In this document: in pieces, positions 15,764 through 24,794 of the stretch
Layout of the letters: every line of letters begins with the position of its first letter
Position numbering within the stretch: position 1 is the stretch's first letter
Assembly: GCF_012927125.1 (NCBI RefSeq)
Contig: NZ_JABBFZ010000017.1
Coordinates: 1-64,000 of the forward strand
Direction: 5' to 3'
From: Paraburkholderia antibiotica
Lineage (GTDB): Bacteria > Pseudomonadota > Gammaproteobacteria > Burkholderiales > Burkholderiaceae
DNA: 64,000 nucleotides
Notes under the pieces: model-generated
The model's database searches: none
Told to the model about the DNA's origin: nothing
The model's input: the letters and a program-made list of their open reading frames with translations, nothing else
Made by a program: the position numbers and the translations under genes

Positions 15764-17149
15764 TCAGAAGGCGTTACGGCCGACGAAGCCCTTGAAGATC
15801 GTGATGAAAACGATCTTCATGTCGAACCAGAACGACCAGTTATGGATATAGAAGAGATCGAACTTGACGCGCGCTTCCATCTTTTCGACCTTGGTGGTCG
15901 CGCCGCGATAGCCGTTAACCTGGGCCCAACCCGTGATGCCGGGCTTGATGCGATAGCGGTGCATGTAGCCGTATACCTGGTCCTTGTACAGATCGTCGTG
16001 TTCGATCGCGTGCGGACGCGGGCCGACCACCGACATCTGCCCGAGCAGCACGTTCAGGAATTGCGGCAGCTCGTCGAGGCTGGTGCGGCGCAGGAAACCG
16101 CCGAGCTTCGTCACGCGCGCATCGTTGCGCGTCGCCTGGGTGATCTGGCCGTGCGCTTCCTGATGCACGGTCATCGAACGGAACTTGTAGATGCCGAACG
16201 GCCGGCCGTCGACGCCCTTGCGGATCTGGCGAAAGAACACCGGTCCCGGCGAGGTCAGCTTGATGGCGAGCGCGAGCGCGATGAACACGGGTGACAGCGC
16301 GAGCAGCACGAGCGCGGCGAACAGGCGGTCGAACATCAGCTTCGGCCACATCTGCGGCGGCGTGAAGGGCGTCGCGCTCAGATTGAGCGTGGGCAGCCCG
16401 ACCACATCGACGATCGTGTGATTGAAGAGCGACAGGCTGCGCACATCGGGAATGAAGCGCAGATTGACGAAGTCGTCGCGAAACGCGCGCGTGAAGCGAT
16501 AGATCGTGCGCTCTTCGGAGAGCGGCAACGCGAGCCACACTTCGTTCACCTGTTCGTCGCGCACCTTGGCGGCGAACGCCTTCAGATCGGTCAGCACCGG
16601 CAGGCGGGTCAGCCGCGCACCGTACGCATCGTGGCCTTCCACGCTGGTGTCGAATACGCACACCGGTTTGAAGCCGGCGTCCGTCGCGTGTTCGAGATGG
16701 GCGAGCAAGGTGCGCGCAAAGCCTGGCGCGCCGACAATCGCAACCGTGCGCGCATTGATGCCGCGGCGGCGCAGCGAGCGCAACACCAGATGCATGACGC
16801 AGCGCGCGGCAATGATTAGCGCGCCCGAAATCAGCGTCGAATAGCCGAACCACAGGCGCGACACCGTATCCATCCGATGCAGCGTGAACGCCAGCACGAG
16901 CGCGGTCGCGACCACCGTCAGCCACGCGGCCGCGATTCTCGCGAGCACGGGCCCGAGTGCCTTGCCGCGCCAGGTCTCATAGACACCGAAACCCGGAAAC
17001 AGCAGCAGCACGAGCACGCAGTTGAACGCGATCAGAAGTCGCTGGGTATCGGATAGCGCGATCGGTGTCGAGAAACGCATCCAATGGGCGAGCAGCCCGC
17101 CCGCAATCACGAAGAGTGCGTCGAGACATCGCGCAGTATTCCTGAACAT
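15764..17149 (-). CDS. Undecaprenyl-phosphate hexose phosphotransferase (WcaJ/BceB type)
   Basis: Starts EPS repeat-unit assembly by moving a hexose 1-phosphate, most likely glucose 1-phosphate, from UDP-sugar to undecaprenyl phosphate in the inner membrane. From ATG 17149 (MFRNTARCLDALFVIAGG) the protein has 461 residues: four N-terminal transmembrane helices (to about 120), a CoA-binding-like Rossmann domain (VAIVGAPGFARTLL, about 140-260), a fifth membrane helix (LFAALVLLALSPVFIALALAI) and the catalytic bacterial sugar transferase domain with SPGPVFFRQIRKGVDGRPF, KFRSM, TSLDELPQFLNVL and VGPRPHA. The longer start at 17224 adds residues unlike the family. The operon continues to GT2, exporter and kinase. 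Confidence 0.94.
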   Translation of the reverse strand: MFRNTARCLDALFVIAGGLLAHWMRFSTPIALSDTQRLLIAFNCVLVLLLFPGFGVYETWRGKALGPVLARIAAAWLTVVATALVLAFTLHRMDTVSRLWFGYSTLISGALIIAARCVMHLVLRSLRRRGINARTVAIVGAPGFARTLLAHLEHATDAGFKPVCVFDTSVEGHDAYGARLTRLPVLTDLKAFAAKVRDEQVNEVWLALPLSEERTIYRFTRAFRDDFVNLRFIPDVRSLSLFNHTIVDVVGLPTLNLSATPFTPPQMWPKLMFDRLFAALVLLALSPVFIALALAIKLTSPGPVFFRQIRKGVDGRPFGIYKFRSMTVHQEAHGQITQATRNDARVTKLGGFLRRTSLDELPQFLNVLLGQMSVVGPRPHAIEHDDLYKDQVYGYMHRYRIKPGITGWAQVNGYRGATTKVEKMEARVKFDLFYIHNWSFWFDMKIVFITIFKGFVGRNAF

Positions 17150-17251
17150 ATCTGAATCAATCCCGGTAATCGGACGAGGCAACGCGAACGCCGCGGCGCA
17201 GACGATGCCGCGCGGACAACGCAACGCTAGCGATGCAACGAAAAGGCGAGC

Positions 17252-17986
17252 TTATTCGACGGTCTCGGCCTGGTGCAGGCGCGGCAGCAGACGATCGAAT
17301 TCGCGCTTGACGAGCCCGTAGCATTCGCAGGCGCGCGCTTCGAGACCCTTGCGGTCGAGTACCTTGATGTGGCCGCGGCTGTGATGGATCAGGCCTTCGT
17401 CGTGCAGCTTGCCGGCCGCTTCGGTGATGCCTTCGCGGCGCACGCCGAGCATGTCGGCGATCAGCTGTTGCGTGACCGTCAGGTCGTTCGACGCGACGCG
17501 GTCGACTTCGATCAGCAGCCAGCGGCACAGCTGCTTGTTGAGCGCGTGGTGACGATTGCAGGCAGCGGTCTGCGCGACCTGGGTGAGGAGGGCGTGCATA
17601 TACAGCAGCATCAGGCGACGCAGGAAGTCGGAGCGTGCGAACTGCTGCTTGAGTGCCTGCGCGCTCATGCGATACGCGAAGCCCGCGCATTGCACCTGCA
17701 CGCGGTTCGGCATGGTTTCGCCACCGGTGAGCACCGGCACGCCGGTCATGCCTTCACGGCCGACCGCGGCGATCTCGACGGAGCTGCCGTCTTCCATCGT
17801 CGACAGCATCGAGATGATCGCGGTGGTCGGGAAGTACACGTGATGAATGCGTTGACCGGAGTCGCACAGCAACTGCTCGGTGCGCAGATGGACCAGTTCG
17901 AGGTGGGGAGCCAGCGCCTGCCATTCGTGCGACGGCAACGCGCCTAGCAGATGGTTACCGTGCAGATCGGATTGAAGTGTCAACAT
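17252..17986 (-). CDS. Crp/Fnr-family transcriptional regulator
   Basis: A 244-residue regulator with an N-terminal cyclic-nucleotide-binding-like beta-barrel (YFPTTAIISMLSTMEDGSSVEIAAVGREGMTGV) and a C-terminal winged helix (DLTVTQQLIADMLGVRREGITEAAGKL). The effector-pocket Glu/Arg pair of cAMP-binding Crp is not evident, and there is no N-terminal Cys cluster of the Fnr type, so the ligand is unknown. It resembles Crp-like proteins that often sit in front of EPS genes in Burkholderiales. It is 102 bp upstream of the WcaJ-type gene on the same strand and is the best candidate regulator of that operon. A 630-bp non-coding region lies upstream. Confidence 0.88.
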   Translation of the reverse strand: MLTLQSDLHGNHLLGALPSHEWQALAPHLELVHLRTEQLLCDSGQRIHHVYFPTTAIISMLSTMEDGSSVEIAAVGREGMTGVPVLTGGETMPNRVQVQCAGFAYRMSAQALKQQFARSDFLRRLMLLYMHALLTQVAQTAACNRHHALNKQLCRWLLIEVDRVASNDLTVTQQLIADMLGVRREGITEAAGKLHDEGLIHHSRGHIKVLDRKGLEARACECYGLVKREFDRLLPRLHQAETVE

Positions 17987-18619
17987 GATCGGTCCTCGCG
18001 TGAAAGCCGCGCGTTGCGCGTCTTTCAGATTCTTTGATCCGATGCCCGCATCCTCATGACATGCTGCCTGGCAAGCAGCGAGGAAGATCGGGATCGGCCC
18101 CGTTTTGGCCTGTGCTCCGCCGCCCTTGTTGTTGCTCCGGTCGCGGTGGCACTGTGTCGCGGTTATCTAATAGCGAGGACCGTGCCAACGTTAGGGAAAA
18201 CGAGTGCTGATGCGGTGCGGCGGATGTTGTACCGCTTCAGGACGTGGCTAAAAGCGGCTTTTTGTTTCAAATCTGCACACCCGCCCGCAGCGGGCAATGC
18301 ATCGGATGAAAGCTTTGCGTTTAACCGAATCCCTTGATATGACGGGCATTGCGCCGCAAAACAGGGGGCTGTCGAAGCTGTCTCAGAATTGAACTTCGCG
18401 CCGTATGCACGTTTTGATGCCTTCTTCGTTAGGTGCCGGAAATGATTCAGAAGTGTTAAACCCATTGCGTGCGCCGTCGCACCGAGGCCCCTTACGGGGC
18501 GTCGATGGAGCGGAAAAAGTCAGATGGGAGCCAACACTGATTTAACAGAACAGACAGTTAAATTCGCGTAACGCGAGCTTCGATGCGATTCGCGTGGATG
18601 CGACTAGCGCGGAATAACC
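17987..18619. other. Long regulatory region upstream of the EPS regulator gene
   Basis: About 630 bp without a convincing gene between two minus-strand transcripts. It is less GC-rich than its surroundings in parts. It contains a short hairpin (GGCCCC...GGGGC near 18487-18500) and several T-rich tracts. No strong sigma-70 pair was recognised. Its length suggests a complex promoter for the regulator/EPS genes. Confidence 0.5.
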
Positions 18620-21292
18620 CTAACCGTAGAAGATGGCGGATGTCGCATTGATCGCGTGCACTTCGCCGGCCGGTGCGGCGAATGTTTCATCCGCTTTAAA
18701 GCGCGGGTTGGATGCGGGCGCAACCAATTCGCCTATGGCGAAGCCAGGTGCGAGCGGAATCAGCGGCACCACGCAGGCCTGGTTCGGCGCGAGATGAAAC
18801 CAGTCGCGCGCGGCCCGATAGTGTGGATCGACGATGTGCACGAAGCGCGCGAAGCGCTTCGTCTCGATCGCGAGCTGCCAGCCGTACGGCGTGCCGTCCG
18901 CCGCGTGGCGCGGCTCGACGCTAATCGTCATACCGAGATCATGACGCTCCTGCAGACGCGGTTCGGGCAGATGGAACGCTTCGGAAACGATGGCGCCGCT
19001 CGCCGCGTCGCGCAGCGTCGCGATCGTGACATCGTGGGGACGTGGCCCGAAGCGGTATGCGTGGGTGAAGTCGAAGAACTGGCCGAGACACTCGGCCGCG
19101 CTCAGGCAGGCCATGCTGCGCGGTGCGAGTTCGACCGCGCGGCGCGCCGACATGACCTTGACGCTGCCGTCGCGCAGACAGACCAGTTCCAGCTCGCCGC
19201 AAAACGTTTGCGCACGTTCGTTGATCAGATGAATGTCGAGACCGTTGAGGCCTTCGTCGGTGAACGTGACCTGGAGCGGCTGCAACGCGTGCGCGAGGCC
19301 GTGCAGCGCGCTCTTGGGCCGTCCGGTCGCATCGATCAGGCCCCAGCCCGCGCCGGCGCGCAGATCCTGCAACTGCCATACGAGGCCGCCGCCGCACGTC
19401 GAGCCCGCGCGCCGCCATTCGGCGAACACGGTGCCCATCAGTTCGGCGACCACCGCGCGCGACAGCGCCAGGTAGCGCGCCGGGTCTTCGTAGCGCAGCC
19501 GCGCGGGCTCGATGCCGTAAAGCGTCTGCAAATAATGGTCGCGCACGTCGTCGAAATCCCAGCCCGCGCCGGGGTCGCGCGGCACGGCGGCTTTCCAGCG
19601 CGGATCGTGCGTGTGGATCGTGCCGAGCACGTCGTGCAGCGTCGCGTCGTCGGGGATGTTGGCAAACGCCAGACATTCGGCCGCGAAACGCACGCGCGCG
19701 CGACGCGCATCGTCGAGTGGGCGCTGATAGGCGCCGACGCCGTAGTAGTGCGTGATGCCTTCGTTAGTCGAAAACGGCCATACGCCACCCGAGGGCGAGT
19801 TGCTCACGTAGGGCACGTCCGCGCGTTCGCGCGCGACGAGCGCGGGCAGTAATTCGGTGAAGAGCGGCTGGACACGCTTCGCCTCGGACAGGCCGAACAT
19901 CGCCGCCTGCTGCTCGACTTCGCTGCCGCCGCACAGCACGGCAAGCGACGCAAAACGCCGCGTACGCGCGAGAAACTGACTCGCCTCGCTTTCGATCAGC
20001 GTGCTGAAGGCAGCGTCAATCGGGTAGTCGAAATTCGCCAACGCGAAGTCCTGCCAGATCAGCAGGCCGTATTCGTCGGCGAGTGCATAAAACAGATCGG
20101 ATTCGTACAACATCGTGCCGCCGACGCGCAGCATGTTCATGCCGGCCGCGCGCGCGAGTTCGAACGCGTTGCGCAATTGCGCTTCGGTGCCGGTGAGCGT
20201 GACGAGGTCGGCGCTGGTCCAGCAGGCGCCGCGGCAGAACACCGGCACATCGTTCACGCGCAATGCGAAGCCGAGACCATCCTCGCCGCGCTCCACTTCG
20301 ATACGACGAAAACCGATCGAACCCAATGCATGAGCGCTTACGCGGCCGTCTTCGAGCTGCAACGTGAGAGGATATAAAGCGGGCTCGCCATGCGTATGCG
20401 GCCACCAGCGCTGCGCATCCGGCACGCGCACTTCACCGCTCAACGTGTGCGCATCGTCCCAGCGCAGCGACGCGAGGTGATCGCCGCATGAAAATGTCGC
20501 GCGGCAGGCGGTGGCGTCATGGGGATGCACGAAACGTAACGTCAACGAAACAACCCCATCTTCATGCTCGAGCCGACTGGTCAGATCAATCGTGTCGAAC
20601 GCGTGCGGCGCGTCGCCGAGCAGCTCGATCGGACGCCAGGGACCGGCCGGCTGGATCGGCGGACACCAGCCCGGCATGTGGCCGAGCAGCGTAGTACGAA
20701 CATTGCGCAACGTCGGCGGCGACACGAGCCGTGGGCGCCAGCGCGCACGCGAGCGTTTTGCCGCCAACGCTGGCGTCAGAAAGCGAAAACACAGCGCGAG
20801 CGTCGCGTGGCCATTCAGTTCGATGTCCAGATCATGGGCAACGAACATCGATTCGGAGTCGAGTCGTTTGACGCCGTCGAGCCACACTTCGGCGAGTGTC
20901 GCGAGGCCATGAAAGCGCAGACGTCGACGACCGGTGCCGGTCAACGTGAGCCGATACCAGTGATCGTCGAATGCGAATGGAGGCGGGTGATCGAAGTCGA
21001 GCAGACCGGCGGCGCGACGGGCGCCGGCGACTGTGCCGGGCACCTGGGCGGGGAGCCAGCCTTGCGCGGGCAAGTCGGCGGGCGATGCATACGCATGCGG
21101 CGGCGTGCTCAGACATTGCCAGCCGGTGTCGAGTCGTTGCGGCCACAACGAAAGCGAAAGCGCCAAGGCGTCGTTCGTTTCGGCCGATGCGTCCGGCGTG
21201 CCCCCTGAAGCTACTTCGCTGATCGCGGGCGCTGCGAGCGGGCGGTCGGCGCCGCCTTCGTCAGCCGCCGGATCGAGTGTCGATACATCCAC
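18620..21292 (-). CDS. Glycoside hydrolase family 2 protein (beta-mannosidase-like)
   Basis: An 890-residue GH2 enzyme: N-terminal jelly-roll sugar-binding domain (about 50-225, YRLTLTGTGRRRLRFHGLATLAEVWLDG), immunoglobulin-like domain (about 230-335), TIM barrel (about 345-690, with FCRGACWTSAD, MLRVGGTMLYESD, IWQDFALANF) and C-terminal beta domains. The likely acid/base is Glu458 in CGGSEVEQQ and the likely nucleophile Glu539 in RFAAE. Typical mannosidases have Asn before the acid/base, here Ser. There is no signal peptide, so it should act in the cytoplasm, unusual for a polysaccharide-degrading enzyme. It closes the carrier-protein operon, 53 bp after the DUF1839 gene. A role in handling a glycosylated intermediate is inference. 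Confidence 0.85.
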   Translation of the reverse strand: MDVSTLDPAADEGGADRPLAAPAISEVASGGTPDASAETNDALALSLSLWPQRLDTGWQCLSTPPHAYASPADLPAQGWLPAQVPGTVAGARRAAGLLDFDHPPPFAFDDHWYRLTLTGTGRRRLRFHGLATLAEVWLDGVKRLDSESMFVAHDLDIELNGHATLALCFRFLTPALAAKRSRARWRPRLVSPPTLRNVRTTLLGHMPGWCPPIQPAGPWRPIELLGDAPHAFDTIDLTSRLEHEDGVVSLTLRFVHPHDATACRATFSCGDHLASLRWDDAHTLSGEVRVPDAQRWWPHTHGEPALYPLTLQLEDGRVSAHALGSIGFRRIEVERGEDGLGFALRVNDVPVFCRGACWTSADLVTLTGTEAQLRNAFELARAAGMNMLRVGGTMLYESDLFYALADEYGLLIWQDFALANFDYPIDAAFSTLIESEASQFLARTRRFASLAVLCGGSEVEQQAAMFGLSEAKRVQPLFTELLPALVARERADVPYVSNSPSGGVWPFSTNEGITHYYGVGAYQRPLDDARRARVRFAAECLAFANIPDDATLHDVLGTIHTHDPRWKAAVPRDPGAGWDFDDVRDHYLQTLYGIEPARLRYEDPARYLALSRAVVAELMGTVFAEWRRAGSTCGGGLVWQLQDLRAGAGWGLIDATGRPKSALHGLAHALQPLQVTFTDEGLNGLDIHLINERAQTFCGELELVCLRDGSVKVMSARRAVELAPRSMACLSAAECLGQFFDFTHAYRFGPRPHDVTIATLRDAASGAIVSEAFHLPEPRLQERHDLGMTISVEPRHAADGTPYGWQLAIETKRFARFVHIVDPHYRAARDWFHLAPNQACVVPLIPLAPGFAIGELVAPASNPRFKADETFAAPAGEVHAINATSAIFYG

Positions 21293-21345
21293 GGCAAATT
21301 CCCGGAAATACCGCGCGGCGTGAGCCGCGCGCGGTAATGCACCCG

Positions 21346-22440
21346 CTAACGCACCAGCGCGGCTAGCGGCGGCAGTGTCTTTTCATAGGCGCTTTCGAGC
21401 ACGTCGAAGCAGTCCTCGCAAGTGTCGCGGCGGCCACGCGCGATCGCGCGGACCAGCCGGAACTGCATCACCATCGACTCCGACGCGATCCGCTGCGCGG
21501 CCGCCGGAATCGTCGGCGGGATCTCGAAGCCCTGCGCGAACAGCCACAGCAGATACTTCGACAGAAACTCGAAATTCGCGCCGAGCTGGCGCATCAGATT
21601 GAACGAGTACAGATGGAAGTACGCCTCGTCGCGCTCGAACAGCGTGTCGAGATGCGCGGGAAACGCGGCCCGCCATTGGGAGATCGGATTGACGAGCGGG
21701 CGCCGATCCAGATGCACGCACAACAGTTCCGCCGACGTATCCGCGAGCGCGGTGCCTTCGAGCGCCGGCCGCGCCTGCTTGGCGAACTCGACGTACGGAA
21801 ACAGCAGGTCGGGCTGCCCGGCGAAATGCGGCAGCTTGCGGAACACGCCGTCGTAATCCTCGCCTTCGAGCCAGTGATAACCGGCGTTGTGGAAGTAGCC
21901 GATGCGACGCGCGGCGATGTCGACGAAGTCGATGCCGATGGTGGTCTTCGGATGCTCGCGGCGATACGAGGTCGCGCGCGTGTCGGGCAGGTAATAGCCA
22001 TCCACTTCGGCGAGCACCGTATGGCCGCGTAACGTTTGCGCGAGCACACGGGATTCGAGCGAGTCGTAGATTGCGAGTTCCTGGACCTGAATGCCGTAGA
22101 GCCGGTCGAGATCGTCGAGAGGAAACTTGAAGAAGGTGAACTGATCGCCCTCGAAATCCTGCGTGACGGTGAACGCCAGCGCCGCGCGCGGATCGAGCCC
22201 GAAGCCATGCAGCAGTTCGATCCACAGATCGACGTAGCAGTTGGTCTCCTGCCACACGCGCTCGCCCTGATGCAGCACGTGCGGCACGTGCTGCACGTGT
22301 TCGTACAGGCTCGCGCCGACGCGCGGCGCGAGCCCGGAGGGCACCTGATAGGGCGCATGAGCCGGCACGCTGCCCGCGCGCCGCGGCAGCGGCGAGCTCG
22401 CCAGCGTGTCGCCGCTCGCCGGTGTCGACGGCGAATTCAT
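21346..22440 (-). CDS. DUF1839-family protein
   Basis: A 364-residue protein of unknown biochemistry. ATG 22440 (MNSPSTPASGD) overlaps the ligase TGA (ATGA at 22437-22440), so translation is coupled; the longer upstream frame is Arg-rich noise. Visible features are HVLHQGERVWQETNCYVDLWIELLHGFGLDP, FTFFKFPLDDLDRLYGIQVQEL, TVLAEVDGYYLPDT and DFVDIAARRIGYFHNAGYHWLEGEDYDGVF. The conserved Asn-Cys-Tyr/Asp and Glu-Val-Asp positions could be catalytic. DUF1839 genes recur beside amino acid:[carrier protein] ligases in Bradyrhizobium and Burkholderia. I infer that the protein takes the aminoacyl group from the carrier protein (a transferase or hydrolase role); this is unproven. Confidence 0.85.
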   Translation of the reverse strand: MNSPSTPASGDTLASSPLPRRAGSVPAHAPYQVPSGLAPRVGASLYEHVQHVPHVLHQGERVWQETNCYVDLWIELLHGFGLDPRAALAFTVTQDFEGDQFTFFKFPLDDLDRLYGIQVQELAIYDSLESRVLAQTLRGHTVLAEVDGYYLPDTRATSYRREHPKTTIGIDFVDIAARRIGYFHNAGYHWLEGEDYDGVFRKLPHFAGQPDLLFPYVEFAKQARPALEGTALADTSAELLCVHLDRRPLVNPISQWRAAFPAHLDTLFERDEAYFHLYSFNLMRQLGANFEFLSKYLLWLFAQGFEIPPTIPAAAQRIASESMVMQFRLVRAIARGRRDTCEDCFDVLESAYEKTLPPLAALVR

Positions 22441-23492
22441 GCGGGGTCCCCGCCGGCGGTTGCGGTCTGTGTCATCTGCATCGCGTGGGCGACGCGCGCT
22501 TCGGTGTCGCCCCACAGCAGCGCGCGCACCTCGTCGGGCCACGCGTTCACGTCGAGCCCGTGATGACGGAACAGCGCGAGCGTGATGCGCTCCATGCCGA
22601 AGCCGACGCAGCCGGTATGCGCGACCGAACCGTCGTCGCAGACGATCTTCCAGATCGCGCCGAAGTGGTCCATGTGATAGTTGAACGACAGGCACGCGGT
22701 CTTGCCGCGCGGATCCGCAACCGGGATCAGCAGCTCGAACTTCAGTGCCTGCGCGCGCTGGCTATCGGCGACGATCTTGCCGCCGCGGCCGAAGAACGGG
22801 TCGTTCGCGAGATCCACTTCGACCGGCAGTTTCAGCAGCTCGACGAGCAGCTCGCCGCGCTCGATCCACATCTGCCGGAACGCCATCACCTGTTCGGCAC
22901 TGCCGAGCCGCACGTATTCGCGCTGCCGGAACATCTGCATGCGGCCCGGATCGAGCGAGGGCTCATGGCGAAAACAGTACGACAGCACATCGACGGTGCG
23001 GCCCTCGGCGGGCAGCGGCCCGCGTCGCGCCATCACCGGATAGATCGGATAGCACGCGGCCGGCGTCAGCACCACGCGGGTCGGCTTCTGCTGCTCCATC
23101 CACGCGTCGTCGCGGTCGTCGTCGCGTTCGGCCATCGCATCGTCGAGCGCGCGCAGCAGACGATGGTGACCCATGTCGTTGCCGCAGAACGAATGGATCG
23201 TGCCGGCGAGATTCGGAAAGCTCTTCAGATACTCGCTGTCCTCGAAGTCGGTGCGGCGCATCGCCGGCGGAAAGCGCAGTACTTCGGGCTGCTGATCTTT
23301 GCCCAGTTGCGTGATCGCGACGTTCAAACGGTCCAGCACGTCTTCGAAAGTCTGGCTGCGGCCATACAGGCCATTCTCGCCGGTATCGATCAGCAGGCCG
23401 GCGGCCAGCATCTCGTCGCGCAGCGTCAGCGAAGGCCCCAACTCGGCGGCGTCGGCGGCCGCCGCGGCCGCGGCGTCGGTCATCAGATTCAT
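22437..23492 (-). CDS. Amino acid:[carrier protein] ligase (seryl-tRNA-synthetase-like)
   Basis: A 351-residue class II aminoacyl-tRNA-synthetase catalytic domain without a tRNA-binding arm. Homologues characterised from Bradyrhizobium activate glycine or alanine with ATP and load it onto the phosphopantetheine of a small carrier protein instead of tRNA. Motif 2 is FRHEPSL...R184...REYVRLG and motif 3 is GFGMERITLALF (297-308). Cys147, Glu177 and Cys295 fit the active-site zinc ligands of this family, and NYHMDHFG (271-278) is a family signature. The gene directly follows the dehydrogenase (TGA then ATG) and overlaps DUF1839. The carrier protein is the first gene of the same operon. Substrate amino acid is not determined here. 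Confidence 0.93.
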   Translation of the reverse strand: MNLMTDAAAAAAADAAELGPSLTLRDEMLAAGLLIDTGENGLYGRSQTFEDVLDRLNVAITQLGKDQQPEVLRFPPAMRRTDFEDSEYLKSFPNLAGTIHSFCGNDMGHHRLLRALDDAMAERDDDRDDAWMEQQKPTRVVLTPAACYPIYPVMARRGPLPAEGRTVDVLSYCFRHEPSLDPGRMQMFRQREYVRLGSAEQVMAFRQMWIERGELLVELLKLPVEVDLANDPFFGRGGKIVADSQRAQALKFELLIPVADPRGKTACLSFNYHMDHFGAIWKIVCDDGSVAHTGCVGFGMERITLALFRHHGLDVNAWPDEVRALLWGDTEARVAHAMQMTQTATAGGDPA

Positions 23493-24794
23493 TCAATGTC
23501 TCCCCGGTGCGGCCGGACGTTGCGCAAGCAACAGGCTCGCGGTGTTCTGTGCGATACGGTCGTTGTTGATCATTAGCGGCGCGGAGTGCAGATCGCGCAG
23601 ATGCCGGCCGACGCTATACGGCGTGCCGTTCTTGTAGCCCGCCATGCCGCAGATCATCAGCACTTCCTGCACGACCTGCAGCGCGGTGGTTGAGATGCTG
23701 GTCTTCAGCGTGTTCATGTCCGCCGCGAAGCCGAGTTGTGCGGCGAGCGGCGCGTCGGCCTGCTGGCCGGGCTCGTCGTGGCACGACTGACGCGCATTGC
23801 GCGCGGCCTCGAACGCGACCGATAGCCGCGCCTGCATCATCTGCAGCAGACCGACCGCCTCGGCGAGCCGCAGGCCGGCCGGCGGCATCGTGCCGGGCTT
23901 CGCGCGCGCCTGGGCGCGGAAGAACGCCTTCGCGCGATTGACCGCGTCGGCGGCGATGCCGGTCCAGACCGACGCCCACAGCGTGTGCGAAACCGGCAGC
24001 ATGGTCTGGTCGGCGATGTCGGCGAACGGCGTCGCGAGGACCTGTTCGGCCAGCCCGCCGGCGACGAGCCGGAAGCCCTCGCTGCAGGTGCCGCGCATGC
24101 CCAGCGAGTCCCACATGCCGCGCTTGTCGAGCTGGAGGTCGGCGCGCAGCGCGACGGCCAGTACCTGGTCGGCGGCGGCCGCGTCGGCGCTGCGCCGCGC
24201 GGTCACGAGGATCACGTCGGCGGCGGCGCCGTACGAGATCGTCGGTGCGAGCTTTTCGATCCGAAAGCACGCACCATCGAACTCGATCGCGCAGGCGCTG
24301 GTGCGCAGGTTGCCGCCGATCGTTTCCTCGGAGGTCGCGGATGCGAGCAGCCATTGCTGTTCGACCAGTTGCTCGAGCAGGCGCGCATGCCATGCGGAAT
24401 TGCCGCGATGGACGTCGATACAGGCGACCTGGATCTGATGCATCGCATAGATCATCGCGCTCGACGCGCAGCCCTGCGCGAGGATCTCGCAGATCGCGCC
24501 GATCTCGGCCAGCGCGAGGCCCGCGCCGCCGTACGCGGCGGGCACCATCGCCGAGAGCAAACGTTCGCGCTTGAGCGCGTCGAAAGCCTCGACCGGGAAG
24601 CGCGCGTCGCGATCGACCGCGTCGGCGTGATGCGCGGCGATCGCGGCGCAACGATGCGCCGCGGCACGCCATGCGGGTTCGGGAGCGAGCGAGGTCAGCG
24701 CGGCGACGCTCGCGCTGTTGCTGGCCTCCATGCCGGCGGCGGGCGTGCCGGTTGCGGCCGCCACGGCGGCCGGGTCCAGCAGCGGCGCGCTCAT
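23493..24794 (-). CDS. Acyl-CoA dehydrogenase-family flavoprotein
   Basis: A 433-residue FAD protein with the acyl-CoA dehydrogenase fold: N-terminal helical domain (FPVEAFDALKRERLLSAMVPAAYGGAGLALAEIG), middle beta domain (ASATSEETIGGNL, DSLGMRGTCSEGFRL) and C-terminal helical domain (LQVVQEVLMICGMAGYKNGTPYSVGRHLRDLHSAPLMINND). The usual catalytic Glu cannot be placed with confidence. Its ATG overlaps the carrier-protein stop (24791-24794) and its stop abuts the ligase start. By analogy with dehydrogenases that act on carrier-protein-bound prolyl or aminoacyl groups, it may oxidise the aminoacyl thioester made by the ligase. This is inference from operon structure. Confidence 0.88.
   Translation of the reverse strand: MSAPLLDPAAVAAATGTPAAGMEASNSASVAALTSLAPEPAWRAAAHRCAAIAAHHADAVDRDARFPVEAFDALKRERLLSAMVPAAYGGAGLALAEIGAICEILAQGCASSAMIYAMHQIQVACIDVHRGNSAWHARLLEQLVEQQWLLASATSEETIGGNLRTSACAIEFDGACFRIEKLAPTISYGAAADVILVTARRSADAAAADQVLAVALRADLQLDKRGMWDSLGMRGTCSEGFRLVAGGLAEQVLATPFADIADQTMLPVSHTLWASVWTGIAADAVNRAKAFFRAQARAKPGTMPPAGLRLAEAVGLLQMMQARLSVAFEAARNARQSCHDEPGQQADAPLAAQLGFAADMNTLKTSISTTALQVVQEVLMICGMAGYKNGTPYSVGRHLRDLHSAPLMINNDRIAQNTASLLLAQRPAAPGRH

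Noticed and set aside
18140..18165. TGGCAC near 18147 as a sigma-54 promoter
   Set aside because: The -12 element is missing at the right spacing (CGCGG in place of TTGC), and the site does not point to a gene on that strand.
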